Of a stretch of 64,000 nt of DNA, positions 45,114-56,068 are shown in pieces; the first letter of the stretch is position 1, and each line of letters begins with the position of its first letter. The position numbers and the translations under genes were made by a program. The notes under the pieces were generated by a model that saw only the letters and a list, made by a program, of their open reading frames with translations, was not told the origin of the DNA and ran no database searches. Source of the DNA: Coniochaeta sp. PMI_546 (Eukaryota > Ascomycota > Sordariomycetes > Coniochaetales > Coniochaetaceae); contig MU271143.1 of assembly GCA_021432605.1 (NCBI GenBank), positions 1,559,277-1,623,276 of the forward strand. The letters are read 5' to 3'.

Positions 45114-46160
45114 TCAGCTAATGAAACACAAGCACCCGAGCCCGAGGTAGAAGACAAACAGCGGGTAGACCGCCAGTCCGACCCTGTTCTTCACCACACC
45201 ACTGCCTCCCAGGATACTCACGCCTGCAGCCAGTGACCAGGCCACAAGCACAAGGTACACCGGGATTCGCGCGATCTGAGGCAGATGCAGAGCCGACAAC
45301 AGCGCCGCAATTACGAGCGGGAAGAGGGTATATCCGATGACGCACACGCTCTGGGCAAAGGAACTGTATGGCTGTGTCAGCGGACTCCGTCTCTCGCATA
45401 GCATTATCAGCACCGCCAGTCAGAAGAGGGTGAGTACTCACATGTTCCCTCCCAGTAACTTGATCTGAAGCGTCACCACCGCCTCCCCGATCCAGACCAG
45501 CGCAAAGACCCCGCTGAACACCACATCCTTCTGGTCCGCCTTGGCCGTGAAGCTGAGCAGCACGCTCAGCAGCAGACAGAAGATAAGCGGGCCCCAGAGG
45601 TCCCAATCCCTTATCCCGGGGGGCACGTTGCCGCCCTCCAGCAGCGCCTCGGTGTCCATCACCCTGCCCGCCAGGTCGCGCAGCCCGGCGCCGCCTCCGG
45701 ACCGGAGGTTGGCGTACGCGCCCCTGAGCCCGTCGACGTTCTCGAAGGCCGTCCCGTAGAAGAGGTGCCGGGGCCAGAGGACCTCGCGCATCTTGTCCCA
45801 GACGGCGATGAGATCGCGGCGGAGCGTGTCCCAGACGGACTCGTCGATTGTGTTCGTCGGGGCGCGGCGGTCCTCGCCCGGGATGCGATTCGTCCAGCCT
45901 TGGGAGGAGGAAGGGGTTGGGCCCCCCGCGCCGGAGGAGGAGGAGGATCCGATTGCGCCTGTTAGGGGCGTGCGGGAGGATTGGAGGGGGTCGTCGAAGG
46001 TGTTGAGGTCGGCTAAAACATGACACATGATGGTTAGCTCGAAGTGCTGCTAAGGGGGTCAAAAGGGGGAAGGAGGAATCTTACCATCATCGGGATCTAT
46101 CAGGTCCTCGTCATCGTCCAGGGTGGGATTCTGGTAGTCTCTCCGGCTTGTCGAAGCCAT
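45114..46160 (-). CDS. Yip1-domain Golgi/ER membrane protein (YIPF6/Yip4-like)
   Basis: Polytopic membrane protein of the family that binds Rab GTPases and supports ER-Golgi traffic. Exons 46160-46085, 46012-45442 and 45363-45114 give 298 residues. Splicing at 45442/45363 makes the family motif GGNISFAQSVCVIGYTLFP, close to the YIPF6 signature. The N-terminal 140 residues are hydrophilic with a Ser/Gly/Pro linker, and DLWGPLIFCLLLSVLLSF begins the membrane domain, which has about five helices. The first exon is acidic (DDDEDLIDPDD). The subfamily is assigned from the motif only. Rab GDI, a partner in the same pathway, lies 12 kb away, but this is probably chance. Confidence 0.85.
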
Positions 46161-47130
46161 TGTGGTGATAGCTCAACACGCAGTGGCCGGTCAATGTCCT
46201 GCGCTCTGGGTGGAGTTCAGGTTGTCTGTATTCAAATGAAGAAGAGCAGATGTTGTGGCGATTGTTGTGCTCAAAACTGCTCAGTTGATGTGGGTGTTGG
46301 GCGAAGCAGGCAGTGATGTTCAAGTTCCACGGTATCCTCAAAGGGTCCACCAAGGGAGGTTGACGTTGCACCTGGTCCAAGCTCCCTCGTACAGCACATT
46401 ATGTGTACATTACTGCATAGTTATACTGTGCCAATCACATGCCAAGTTTTGTGCAATACACATGCACAATTGTGCAGCATAAAGCTTCAGCAGGCAAATC
46501 TCCATCAAGCAGCAAGACCATGAAAGGAGGTAGAGTGCAAGGTAAGGTACATAGGTCTTGACACTATATGACCCGTCTTCATCACTTGCTGAAATAAGGA
46601 GCAATACTAAACTTCGTTCCTGGGTATCTCTCGCCGTCCTTTTTCCCAATCCTGAGCGCCAGTCATTTCTAGTAAAACGATGTTTGCGACTCCGGACTCC
46701 CAAGCTCTTTTCCCATGTCCCTCCTAGCCCAGCTCCATCACTATTCAGAACTGGCATGCGCCATTGCGAGACCCCGATGAAGGCAACTTCACTCTCTTCA
46801 ACATTCTTCGAGCCCTTCTCTGGTTTTTTTTGCCAACCATACTCGGCCCTCCGAGAGGTAGATATATCGTGCCTTGGGCATGTGGACACCCCGTAGCAGT
46901 GGGATCCATTTCGCAGCCCCAAATATGGATTATTGCAGTCTTTGTACAGAGAAAACGAAAAGCCAGTGGATAAACAGTGAAACTCCAAAGATCAGTATCG
47001 TCCGTCCGAAATGCAGCACCAAGCGAATAAAAAACAACAACAATATAACCAGCCATTAGGTGTTGGTCGATTAAACAACTTAAATAAATGGTCTCATGTG
47101 CGGAAGACAAAGACAAAGCCTCGTGATAAG
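46161..47130. other. Intergenic region between the Yip1 and PAS genes
   Basis: About 970 bases with no coding signal. It holds the Yip1 promoter and the PAS gene 3' end. A GGTAAGGTAC motif lies at 46541-46550 and a TGTGCA-rich AT stretch at 46395-46480. Confidence 0.4.
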
Positions 47131-49282
47131 TTACTGCCACAGATATCTCAATGTGTTTATGCTCGCGCCTTGAGCTGGCGTCGAGTCTGACGGGACAGGC
47201 GCAGAGGCTTGTTGATACGCCTGTGACGCCTGCGTCTCGGTGCCCGACTGCTGAAGCTGATTCTGAAACGGCGCAAGATCGCGGTTACCTGGTGCGTAAG
47301 ACGGCGCGGGCTGATATGTCTGAGGCTGCGGCTCCCGCCCTGAATGCTGGGAATGCAGAGGAGGCAACACCGCTGGACCGGGACTAAAGGGGTCATGCCG
47401 GCTGCGGTAGGTGGTTTGTTCGTAGACTTCTCTTCCATAATGCGAGCTGGCTTGCCTAGGCTGCGACCACGATGAAAAACCGCCGTAAGTATAGTGGTCC
47501 AGGTCGGAAGGCTGCAGTGGCGTGTAGGTGTGTCGCTGAGGAGTTGGCTCTAGAGGTCGGAGGGAAGAATTACCGGTGTAGTGCATGCTTGGAGCCGCGT
47601 GCGGTTGGCCATCTTTCACAGGTATCTTTCCCCGTTGACGAGCAGCCAGGTTCTCCGGCCCCTCGTAGTCCGTGTTACCGGCCTCCGGATCCCAGACAGG
47701 TAGCACGTCTGGCTGAGCTCTGTCCCTTGGAAGGCCGCGGCCGTAGGTCGCGAGGTTACCGTTGATACCGACTAATGCCCATGCAAAGACCGCCACGTCT
47801 CGGATCGACCTCATCAAGTGATCGGATGGAGGTCCTCCGGCGGCCTTTACACTCTCCCGTAGCGGCATGTGCTCCGGCAGAAGTGGTGGCCGAAACGTGT
47901 ACAACAGTTCGGGTGGCAGTTGAGGACGAATCGGATTCTGACCCCAAGGAGCAGCGAAGAGTCCATTCTCGTAGTTCAAGGCCGGCACCAGCGGTGGATG
48001 CGGCGCTGGAATAGGAGGCCGAGCTCTGCGCAGAACGACGACGAGACCATCTGAAGTGCAAGATACAACAGCTTCCAGTTCAAGCGGCTCCGGGCCTGCT
48101 CGCCTTCTGTTCCTTCTTGATTGAGGAGAAGGGCTGTTCCCCACTCGCATTGTGGTCCCCGAGCCACGCGATGTACCAGGAGTATGATAGATCTGTCTCC
48201 TGCGATGATCTGAGAAAGCGGCGGAAGGAGCGGCGTCAGACAACGAGCTGCTCGTATGGGCAGATAGCCCGGACCTTGAAACACTTTCGGTGTATTCGCT
48301 TCTGTCCATAATCTCAAATGGGGAGACAGAACTGTCAATGTCCATCGCCTCGTCAAGTACTGCGCCGCCACCTTCCGAGTCGGTGGTTGCTTCTGTGTCA
48401 TCTTCTTCGTCTTCCTCCTCCGAATCGTCCTGCTCATGCTCTTCGCCGACACGCGGATCTCTAAACCAGAAACGGAGGTATGCTATGGATTCGTTCGCCT
48501 TAGCACTTTCCAAGCATCGAATTGCATCCTGAAGGCAGTTCTCCTGGATACAATCGTAGAATGGCTTGTCCTTTATTTCGTCCGGCCGGAGCCCGAGGAT
48601 CGTCGACACAGCGTTGGTTGCGAACATGATGCTTAGGTTTCGTGTGAATCGGTTCAGTATCAAGGCTGCGCGAGGTTCTCGCTCCATGGGAGGCATCTTG
48701 AACTTGGGCGAAAGGTACTCCAGCATGTGGTACCGCGGGTCTCTCGGGGAGCATGAGAAAATGCGGCGTATCTGAGGAGCTTCGAGGGCTCGCCTCTCAC
48801 TCTTCTCCCCCCGCAGATAGATGCTGGTACACGCTACCAGCACATCATGGACAACCGTGAAGCAACATTCGCAGCTCACCCAGCGTCCGTCTCGTGCCCG
48901 GATGCGCGCATAGTGGAGGACGGCGGCTTTGTCTAACAGCACTCCTCGGTTGTGGACGGAGCGGGCGAAAGGGACCTCTTCAGGGTGGAAGTAGTCGAAA
49001 CATGATTTTCCCTGTATTTCATACGGCTGGTATCCCAAGATGTCGTAGACCGAATCGGATGCAAAAAGTATCGTGGCCTCTGGCGTGAGGTCTATGGCAG
49101 AATGCGCAGTTAGCTGACTTGTCGTGAAAAGCGTCCGGACTCAATTCCGAACCCCGCACAATGTGTCATTCGCTTGTTTCTAGGGCTCTTTGCACGCCAT
49201 ACTTTGCATATCCAAGAGCCATTGCGAAACGAGATTTAGACTCACTATGTATGGTCATAAACGTCTGGTCTTGGGGATCCAT
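47131..49282 (-). CDS. PAS-domain protein (two PAS folds), putative sensor/regulator
   Basis: Exon 1 is 49282-49246, with 37 coding bases (MDPQDQTFMTIH) and a GTGAGT donor. Exon 2 is 49091-47131, after a CTAAC branch and CATAG acceptor. Together they give 665 residues. Splicing rebuilds the family N-terminus TIHNLTPEATILFASDSV. PAS-A covers about residues 5-115 (YDILGYQPYEIQGKSCFDYF, then WVSCECCFTVVHDVLVACTSIY). A second PAS-like fold covers about 150-240 (FATNAVSTILGLRPDEI). An acidic run (DDSEEEDEEDD) and a long disordered Gln/Pro/Tyr-rich tail follow. The LOV cysteine motif GRNCRFLQ is absent and there is no GATA zinc finger, so it is not a White Collar photoreceptor. Such proteins are common in Pezizomycotina and mostly uncharacterised; a transcription-regulatory role is a guess. 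Confidence 0.8.
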
Positions 49283-52050
49283 GGGGATATGGTTGTGGCC
49301 AATATCGGTCTCGCACTGGCTGGTTATCTTCGTAGTAGCTCACTAGCGAAAAGGTCCCCTGCACGGACGAAGGGTGGTGGAACTCTGTCTAGAGAATCGT
49401 CATCAACTCCCGAGGGCGGACGACTAAGAAGACAGGACAAAGCTCAGAGACAGTCTCTTATGTCTATGGTTTCGTGGCGACCTAGCAGCCGGTGTAGTGC
49501 AAATACAAAACGGCTGTCTTTGGCGAGGTCGTCCACCAGATATGAGAATCACAGGAGAGACGTCTGGTTTGCCCGACGGAGGACTGTGGCACACAGATCC
49601 CACCGTCAACCTGGAACGGTGGATGCAAGTTTCACGAGGATTTCCAGAGACCAGGTTTGCCGAGCGGGCGAAGACACATGGAACAGCGGCAAGGTGCAGA
49701 CCTGGCTGAAGGACCGAGAGTCGGCGTGCTCGAAAGCGTGGGGTGCCTCGTCTGAGAAGGATTGCTGTCCTTTGGAAGGTTCCACGACCGGCTCTGCGTT
49801 CTCGGGTCAATGCAGCGCCAGCCAAAAGGCGAGAGATGGCTGGACCCAGAAGGACGGTCGGCGGAAGACAGGCGCCACCACCGAGACAGTCGGGAAGTCA
49901 GAGTAGAGAGAAAAGAAGAGCGGAACCTGCTGTGTTGGTACGGATCAATAAACAGCTGCCTATCTAGCAAGATTCGTGCACAAGCGAGGCCAGAAGTTGC
50001 AACGTCGATAGCAAAGGACTCGAGTGTCAGAACGAGGGACAATTGGAAAAGGTTGTCGGCTCCAGGCTGGGTAGGTTATCACTGGAGGCAGATCAAACGG
50101 ACAGCCTACGCGCACAACACGTTCGCTTTCCCTCTCATAAGGGAAGTTGTACTTCGTGGTAGCTGAAACTCCAGGAAATGCAGTCGAGGAAGAGACGGTA
50201 TGGGATGAAAGGTGCGACTGGAACGAGCCGGACTGATCTTCAGTCCAAGCTTGGCTGGGCTCAATCAACTCCACAAATGGGAACATGCCTGTCCTGTCAG
50301 GGCTGTCCAGCATGTGCTACACCAATATAGTTTAGCTTGTCGGTACAGGCTTTGCTCCGCAGTCCCCAATGCTACGAAATGTGTAAACGTGTACTGGCAG
50401 ACTGGGTAGACAGCAACCTCTCCACCTTGTTGCTTCACACCTCGAGAGTGAGCTCTTGGAATTGTTGAGGGAAAGCTGCATAACCGGGCCGGTTAATTGC
50501 AAGGCACTGAAGCCGGAACATGCACTGTCATTGGCTTTGCAGCAGCCAATTCCATGCCTGCCACGCACGATCCACCATCCATCATGTACGGTGCGTGGCA
50601 GGCGTGGTTCGAATTTACGCTCCAGTGTCTGCGGGATAAGAATGCAGGTCGAGTTGACGTTGATTTTCCCTCCCCTCTCCGTGAGGCCCGAGGATTTGAC
50701 ACTCAAGCCTCTCGCGGCCGCAGGCTTCAACTTCTTGCGTCCTAGCTGTAGCTGCATACGTATTGTCGGTACGAAGGAGCAAGGTTCGGATGGCATCGTC
50801 CGTTCGCACGACAGAGATGAGTTAATACCCTTTTGGCAGAGCTTGCGAGACTCGCAGAGCTATGTTCCGGAGGAGACTCGCTTGTGAATGAACCAAATCA
50901 AGTGCCGGCAAAGGTTGCAATTTCAGCTTCCTGGGGCCCATGTCCGCCGTCCTTGCCGTCAAACCAGGTTCCTGGGATGCGCTACTGGGCTGGCACAGTT
51001 AGCCACACAGGTTTAGTGGCAAAGCTAGCAGCTTGCAAGTGGCACGCTTCGAGCAAACAACAACAGAGAGGGCACATGTAATGTATACGATGTGTCAAAC
51101 CCAAGAGGCAAGCTGCTACAGTCTTTGTCAAGTATGTCTAGTCAATTACCCGCCATTGTATCGGCCATGTATCTAAGCCAGGCGCTGTAACTCGTTTGAG
51201 TTTCCTGACGGGGGAGAACGAGGGTATGCATCCAGGTTCTGAATTCTGAGGGGCCAAAAGACCGTTGCAGTCTTGCCTACGTCCGTAGGCGATTGACCAA
51301 CCAGAAGACGCAGAGCAGCCGTCTCCAGCCGTTACCACGACCGGTGATCGTGGACGTGGACGAGCATGCACCTGGTATGTACATCTTGAGTCAACAACGG
51401 CGGTGAGCCAGCAAGAGGTTGTGTTCTGAGGAACAATTACCGGCAGATTCCTGTACAATCGCATTTTCAGCAGTGCGCACCATGCTTGTTATGCGAACGG
51501 ACCGCTCTATCGTGGTACAGGACGGTACCGTTGTTTGCTTAGGCCGCGCAACCCCAAAAGTGATCACTGGTGGCTATTCATATGACACTGGTTGAGCAGT
51601 GCGCTCAATTGCCTTCGCACCCGTCTGCCGTCGTTAGCAGCTTGTGATCACGCGATTCCCAATGGCCTCACAAGCCAATCTTCCCCTTTTCCCTGATGCA
51701 AAGTGTTGGAGGTTTTTGTCGTCACTTGTAACTTGGAGTTGCCCAGATTCAAACACGTTGCCACGTGACACCGCGTAAATGGAAGTTGCACCCTCAGCCC
51801 TCTTCGGCCGCGTTATGAAAGTGCTTTTGACAGCCCCTTGCATCAACCATCATCTCGTCGGCAATCGAGTCAGAACCTCGACAGTCACAGTCACACACTA
51901 ATTATATACCTCGTCACAATGATCCTGGCGTAAATCTCTCGGAGGTCTGCTCCCTTGAGGCGTTTGGGGCCCATCATTCATGTGGCCCATCTTCCACTCG
52001 TTCTCCGCTGTTTCGATCTTCAACATCACCTGCGCCGGGTTGGCATATCA
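49283..52050. other. Long divergent region between the PAS and EED genes
   Basis: About 2.8 kb without a supported gene. A 238-codon open frame at 49190-49906 (+) overlaps the PAS first exon on the opposite strand and has no domain, so I treat it as chance within a long PAS leader. A strong inverted repeat lies at 50552-50607. The last 150 bases before EED look like a leader (CA/TC-rich). Confidence 0.45.
50552..50607. repeat. Perfect 13-bp inverted repeat (17-bp arms with one mismatch)
   Basis: GCCTGCCACGCAC at 50556-50568 is the exact reverse complement of 50591-50603, with a 22-base spacer. Flanking CCA/TGG extend the arms to 17 bp with one T/G mismatch. It is GC-rich in otherwise mixed sequence and could be a transcript hairpin or a dimeric protein site. 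Confidence 0.7.
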
Positions 52051-54094
52051 ATGAAGATGCCACGGGGGCCGGAAAGTGTGGGCGCATGGGAGCTTCCCAA
52101 GCTGCGTGCCTCCTTTGGAATGGAGGTAAGTCATATTGTCACCTTACATAGTCATAATCTCGTACTCATATGCGATCTGTGTTCTTAGGACCAAGCGGGA
52201 TGTGAGTTTCATCACGACGAATCACTGGATCGCCTTTAAAATAAGCTAACAGGGAAACACAGACGCAGGAGAGTTCTATGATGTCAAGTTCTACCCTTAC
52301 AGTCCACCCGGAGCCAGTCCGATTTTCGCCATAGTTAGCCAAAAACAAGTCGGTCTCTCATCCCCTGACGTCTCGTGTCACAGAAGCTGACCGCAGCCCT
52401 GAACGCAGGTTCTGGTCGGCCGAGTGATTCAGACAAAGGACCACCCGGTCGAAATCATTCGGATAATATCCGATGATGACGTGTGTCAACCCGACTGATG
52501 TCCTTTAATCTTACCAGCCACTTCTGCTGACCCTATGCCTAGCCGTCGACCTATTGGATTGGATGCTGTTGGGCGAAGGACCCCGAAACAGAGAAGCCGC
52601 GTCTATGTGTGGTAGGCACCGACTGCAACATCAGGATCTTTGACGTGAAAGAGGGGACACTAGTCGACGTAAGTTCGTCTTGGCCTTTTCTTCGGGGCAT
52701 CGTCAGGCTAATAGGAACCTGTTAAGACATTTATAGGGCACGGTGATGTAGGTCACCTTCCAACAATACTTAAATACTCCCGAATAGTTGCTAATCTGGC
52801 TTTTTCAAGGGCATAAACGACGTGGCGACAAACCCTAGCGACCCGTCGATCATCGCCTCGGCAGCCGACGACACTACAGTCAGGGTATGGAGTCTTGCCG
52901 CTGTTCATAGAAAACAGCCCTGTGTCGCGCTTCTCGCCGGCGAGGGTCACTCTTGGAATCTGCTGAGTGTGGTATGCACACCTTTGACTCCGAGATTCGC
53001 ATTTTGTCCCTCTTCTTTCCAAGTCCCTTGACGACTAACCGATGCCAGGCATGGCACTCGACTGGGCGGTACCTGTTGTCCGCTGGGCACGATCAAGTGA
53101 TCAATCTGGTGAGTCCGTTGTCTACTCCGGAGAAGTATAATTAGGCCATATTCAAACTGATCGTGTCCTGAAAGTGGACACTCCCAGACATTTCAAACGA
53201 GCACATGGAAGTCCCTATCGTCGTTCACTATCCCCATTTCTCGACTTGGGCTGTTCACAGCAACTTGATCGACTGGTAAGTGCTCAATACCAGGTCCAAC
53301 GAAATAGTACATCTGACTGCTACAGCATTGCCTTTCTCGGCGACTACATCCTCTCAAGAGCCTGCTACGAGGACACAATTGTTATGTGGCGCATCGAGGG
53401 CTTCAACTCACAAAATCCGCCCCCTTCGCCCTTAGACGCACCGACAAATTACGACCCCAAAAAGATCACCCGCTCAGCCTTTGCATCAGCCACCCCCTCG
53501 TCGTATCCTGCCGAATACACACGTCTTCTCGAGTTCTCGGTCCCCGAATGCGGCCAGCAGTTCTTTATGCGGTTCAATGTGTTCCAGGCTCCCGGGAAAC
53601 ACCCAGTCCTTGCGTTCTGCAATGCCAAATCCAAAGTCCTTTTCTGGGATCTGGCCAGACTGACAGCATACCAGGAGTTCATGACGGCCCTGAAAGACCC
53701 GAAGAGGGACAAGACGGTGCCGATTGAGAGGCCGTCCTGGCTCCCGACAAAAGCACCCAAAAAGGCCGACGCAACAAGCAGATTGCGTGAGCCAGGTGAT
53801 CATGACTCCGCAGCGTCAGAGGCCGCGACTCCGGACCCAGACACATCTGGGCCGGCAATGGAATATGGTGCGGACGTCGTCGCGAATTGGGAGAGTATGT
53901 ACGGCGTGTCGCGAGCACCCGAGATCCCGCTCAAGGCGCATAAAACGCACGCTGTCCATAAGGATCTCCACCGGGAGGCGGTGTTCATCGGGCGACAAGT
54001 TGCATGGAGCCCAGACGGTGACTGGTGTATTGTATCTGGGAATTCGAATCGGGCACTGTTCTTCCAAAGATGGGCCAAGGATAAAGGTGCTTGA
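52051..54094 (+). CDS. eed: Polycomb PRC2 subunit EED (WD40 protein)
   Basis: WD40 propeller that binds H3K27me3 and stimulates the SET-domain methyltransferase of PRC2, so the organism should make facultative H3K27me3 heterochromatin. Ten exons: 52051-52125, 52189-52201 (13 nt), 52263-52348, 52409-52480, 52543-52668, 52727-52747 (21 nt), 52810-52971, 53049-53108, 53175-53275 and 53326-54094. All are in frame, for 494 residues. The family sequence emerges only after splicing: GEFYDVKFYPYSPPG, CCWAKDPETEKPRLCVVG, IGHGDGINDVATNPSDPSII, SAADDTTVRVWSL, LAGEGHSWNLLSVAWHSTGR, ILSRACYEDTIVMWRIEGF and FIGRQVAWSPDGDWC. A 60-residue Asp/Ala-rich insert lies near 400-440, as in other fungal EEDs. The start is the first ATG of the exon; an alternative lies two codons later. 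Confidence 0.93.
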
Positions 54095-54136
54095 GCATGG
54101 GCTGAGTTAGTCAGATGTGCATAGCTGAACTTTGTA

Positions 54137-55429
54137 CTATCTAATGGGAAGCGATGAGAACTTTGGAAGTAATTCTGGTGAACCTCCTTCCTCGTCTGAA
54201 TCCCCTTCCTCGTCGTCCTCCTTGTCGTGCTCTGTCACAAGCCTCCGTATCCATGGCTCAACTTCACCACCTCCCGCCATCACCTTCTTGAACAACGTGA
54301 TCGCTCGATCCCGTTCTGTATCCCTCTTTCTCATCCACTCCTCCTCGTCGTCTTCATTCCGCGGAGGCGCTGGTACTTCCAAGTCGCCCATAAACAGCGC
54401 AATCATGGCTCGTAGACGTAGCATCTCCAAGCTCTTAGAGAACGGTAGAACCAACATCATCTCATCCATACGGGCAGCCACGCCTCTCATCACTTCGAGA
54501 GCCCCCTCTCTCAGCTCGTCCTTGTTGGCTTTCACTCTTCTTTCCCGTGTGTCATCGTCGTCCTGTATCTCACTGTCGTCCTCGTTTTCCTCCTCCACCC
54601 TGTGCAACGCCATCTCCAGCTCGACATGCACGTTATACATTTCGCAGCTGAACAAGACTGGGTAGAAGTCTAGTGCACTGATTGACTCAGGATGCAAGCG
54701 GTTATAAGGATGCAGCTGGATCAGATCCTCGAAGAATCTCCTCACAAGCGCCATGTTCTGCACAGAACCCCACCTCCTCTTCATCTCCCCTGCCCCCTTT
54801 CCTCCTCCTTCTGCGTCTAATGCAGTCTCTCCCTCTCTCATCAGGATCTCAGCCCCAAGACCCCAGTATCCTTCACTCCTCAGGTCTACCGGCCGTCCAT
54901 CGATCTTCGCCCGGACAAGTAATCCAAACGCCCGCTTGGCGCGTGCAATGTCCCCCGCGGCAACGCACCGCCGTAATATACCGACGAGCACGCCGATATT
55001 CCGCTCACGTTCTCGCCGCTCTCGCCGTATCCCTGCCAAACGCGTCTGGGCCGTCTTTCGCCTCCCAATCTCGGTGTCTAACTCCGCGTCCGTGCCTGTA
55101 TCGGTTGCTGTCTCTCTCCCACTCTGGTCTTGGTCACTCTCATCATCGTCATCGTCATCATGGAGCTCATCATCCTCTCCCTCGCCAGCCTGCTCCTGGT
55201 AATTCCTCGGAAGGGGGCGGTGCGGAAAATTCGGTACTGCGGGTAACCTCTCCGTCTCTGGCAGACCGGCCGCTCTGAACTGCTTAAGTAGATTCGGACG
55301 GTGCGAGTGCGGGTTGATGGTCTCTGGCGGGAGGTCCCGCTGGCGCGATGATGAGGCGGCCGAGGCGGAGCGCTTGCGCTTATGTCTGGATTTGCGGATA
55401 TGGCTTTGACTGGGTATCGAAGTTGACAT
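54137..55429 (-). CDS. RRN11: Probable RNA polymerase I core factor subunit Rrn11
   Basis: Single exon, 430 residues. The central part resembles the Rrn11 family: ERNIGVLVGILRRCVAAGDI, ARAKRAFGLLVRAK, DLRSEGYWGLGAEILMREG and LIQLHPYNR, a TPR-like helical repeat region. The subunit acts in the nucleolus with Rrn6 and Rrn7 to recruit Pol I to rDNA promoters. The N-terminus is strongly basic (RKSRHKRKRS), a likely nuclear or nucleolar signal. Acidic runs lie near 95-115, and a very acidic C-terminus (EHDKEDDEEGDSDEEGG) follows a helical MRKRDTERDRAITLFKK segment. Identification rests on the helical core, not on a catalytic motif. Its stop codon is only 42 bases from that of EED, so the two transcripts probably overlap. 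Confidence 0.7.
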   Translation of the reverse strand: MSTSIPSQSHIRKSRHKRKRSASAASSSRQRDLPPETINPHSHRPNLLKQFRAAGLPETERLPAVPNFPHRPLPRNYQEQAGEGEDDELHDDDDDDESDQDQSGRETATDTGTDAELDTEIGRRKTAQTRLAGIRRERRERERNIGVLVGILRRCVAAGDIARAKRAFGLLVRAKIDGRPVDLRSEGYWGLGAEILMREGETALDAEGGGKGAGEMKRRWGSVQNMALVRRFFEDLIQLHPYNRLHPESISALDFYPVLFSCEMYNVHVELEMALHRVEEENEDDSEIQDDDDTRERRVKANKDELREGALEVMRGVAARMDEMMLVLPFSKSLEMLRLRAMIALFMGDLEVPAPPRNEDDEEEWMRKRDTERDRAITLFKKVMAGGGEVEPWIRRLVTEHDKEDDEEGDSDEEGGSPELLPKFSSLPIR

Positions 55430-56068
55430 TTCTCTCCTTCACGTCTAGATTGATATATGGCACAGGCGTGGTATTCATAAGGTACCTTAGTTGTGGAGGA
55501 TTGGAAAAGTGTGGTGGTGCCAAGGCAATGAAACCGGCCCTGGCTCTCTCGCTCTACCGCTCTCAGAGAAAGACAAAGTCGTGATTTGTACTTCTTTCAA
55601 GTTAGGTGCGGGATTGCTAAAATGCACATCTGGCTTATGGTATGAGGAATTGGGATGAGAAATGTTTTGCAAGACGTAGAAAAAGTCGAAAAATCTCAAG
55701 AGGTCAAATAAGAGACATAACATGACCAAATGAATCGTGGAATCGACAATTTGCAAATCGTCTTCCTAGTCGCCTTACTTCGTAGCTCATCCGCACCGCC
55801 GAATGCCGGATCATCAAATTCTACCTGTCGAAAGAGCTTGATCGTCTGCTATTCGTAGCTTTACCATCAACATAACTCAGCATACGTAGCGAACACTCCC
55901 ATCATACAGCCTTGCAGAGTGCATGGTCACGGTAAATGTCAGCTCGATATTCTATTGCTTGCCACATGCACCCCTAAAATATGTACATTCCGCCTGTGGT
56001 CATCGTGTTGTTATACACTGCCCCATCATACTACGAACCGCCGTCTCCCTCCAGGTGCGTCATGTAGC
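55430..56068. other. Intergenic region between RRN11 and NDUFA5
   Basis: RRN11 promoter and NDUFA5 3' region; AT-richer than its neighbours. GGTACCTTAG motif at 55481-55490. No gene recognised. Confidence 0.35.

Noticed and set aside
49190-49906. 238-codon plus-strand frame near the PAS gene start
   Set aside because: No domain and low-complexity Arg/Ser composition. It overlaps PAS exon 1, which is better supported by its N-terminal motif and splice sites.
50604-50620. tRNA B-box-like GGTTCGAATT
   Set aside because: It lacks the following CC, and no A box or cloverleaf can be formed around it. No tRNA called.
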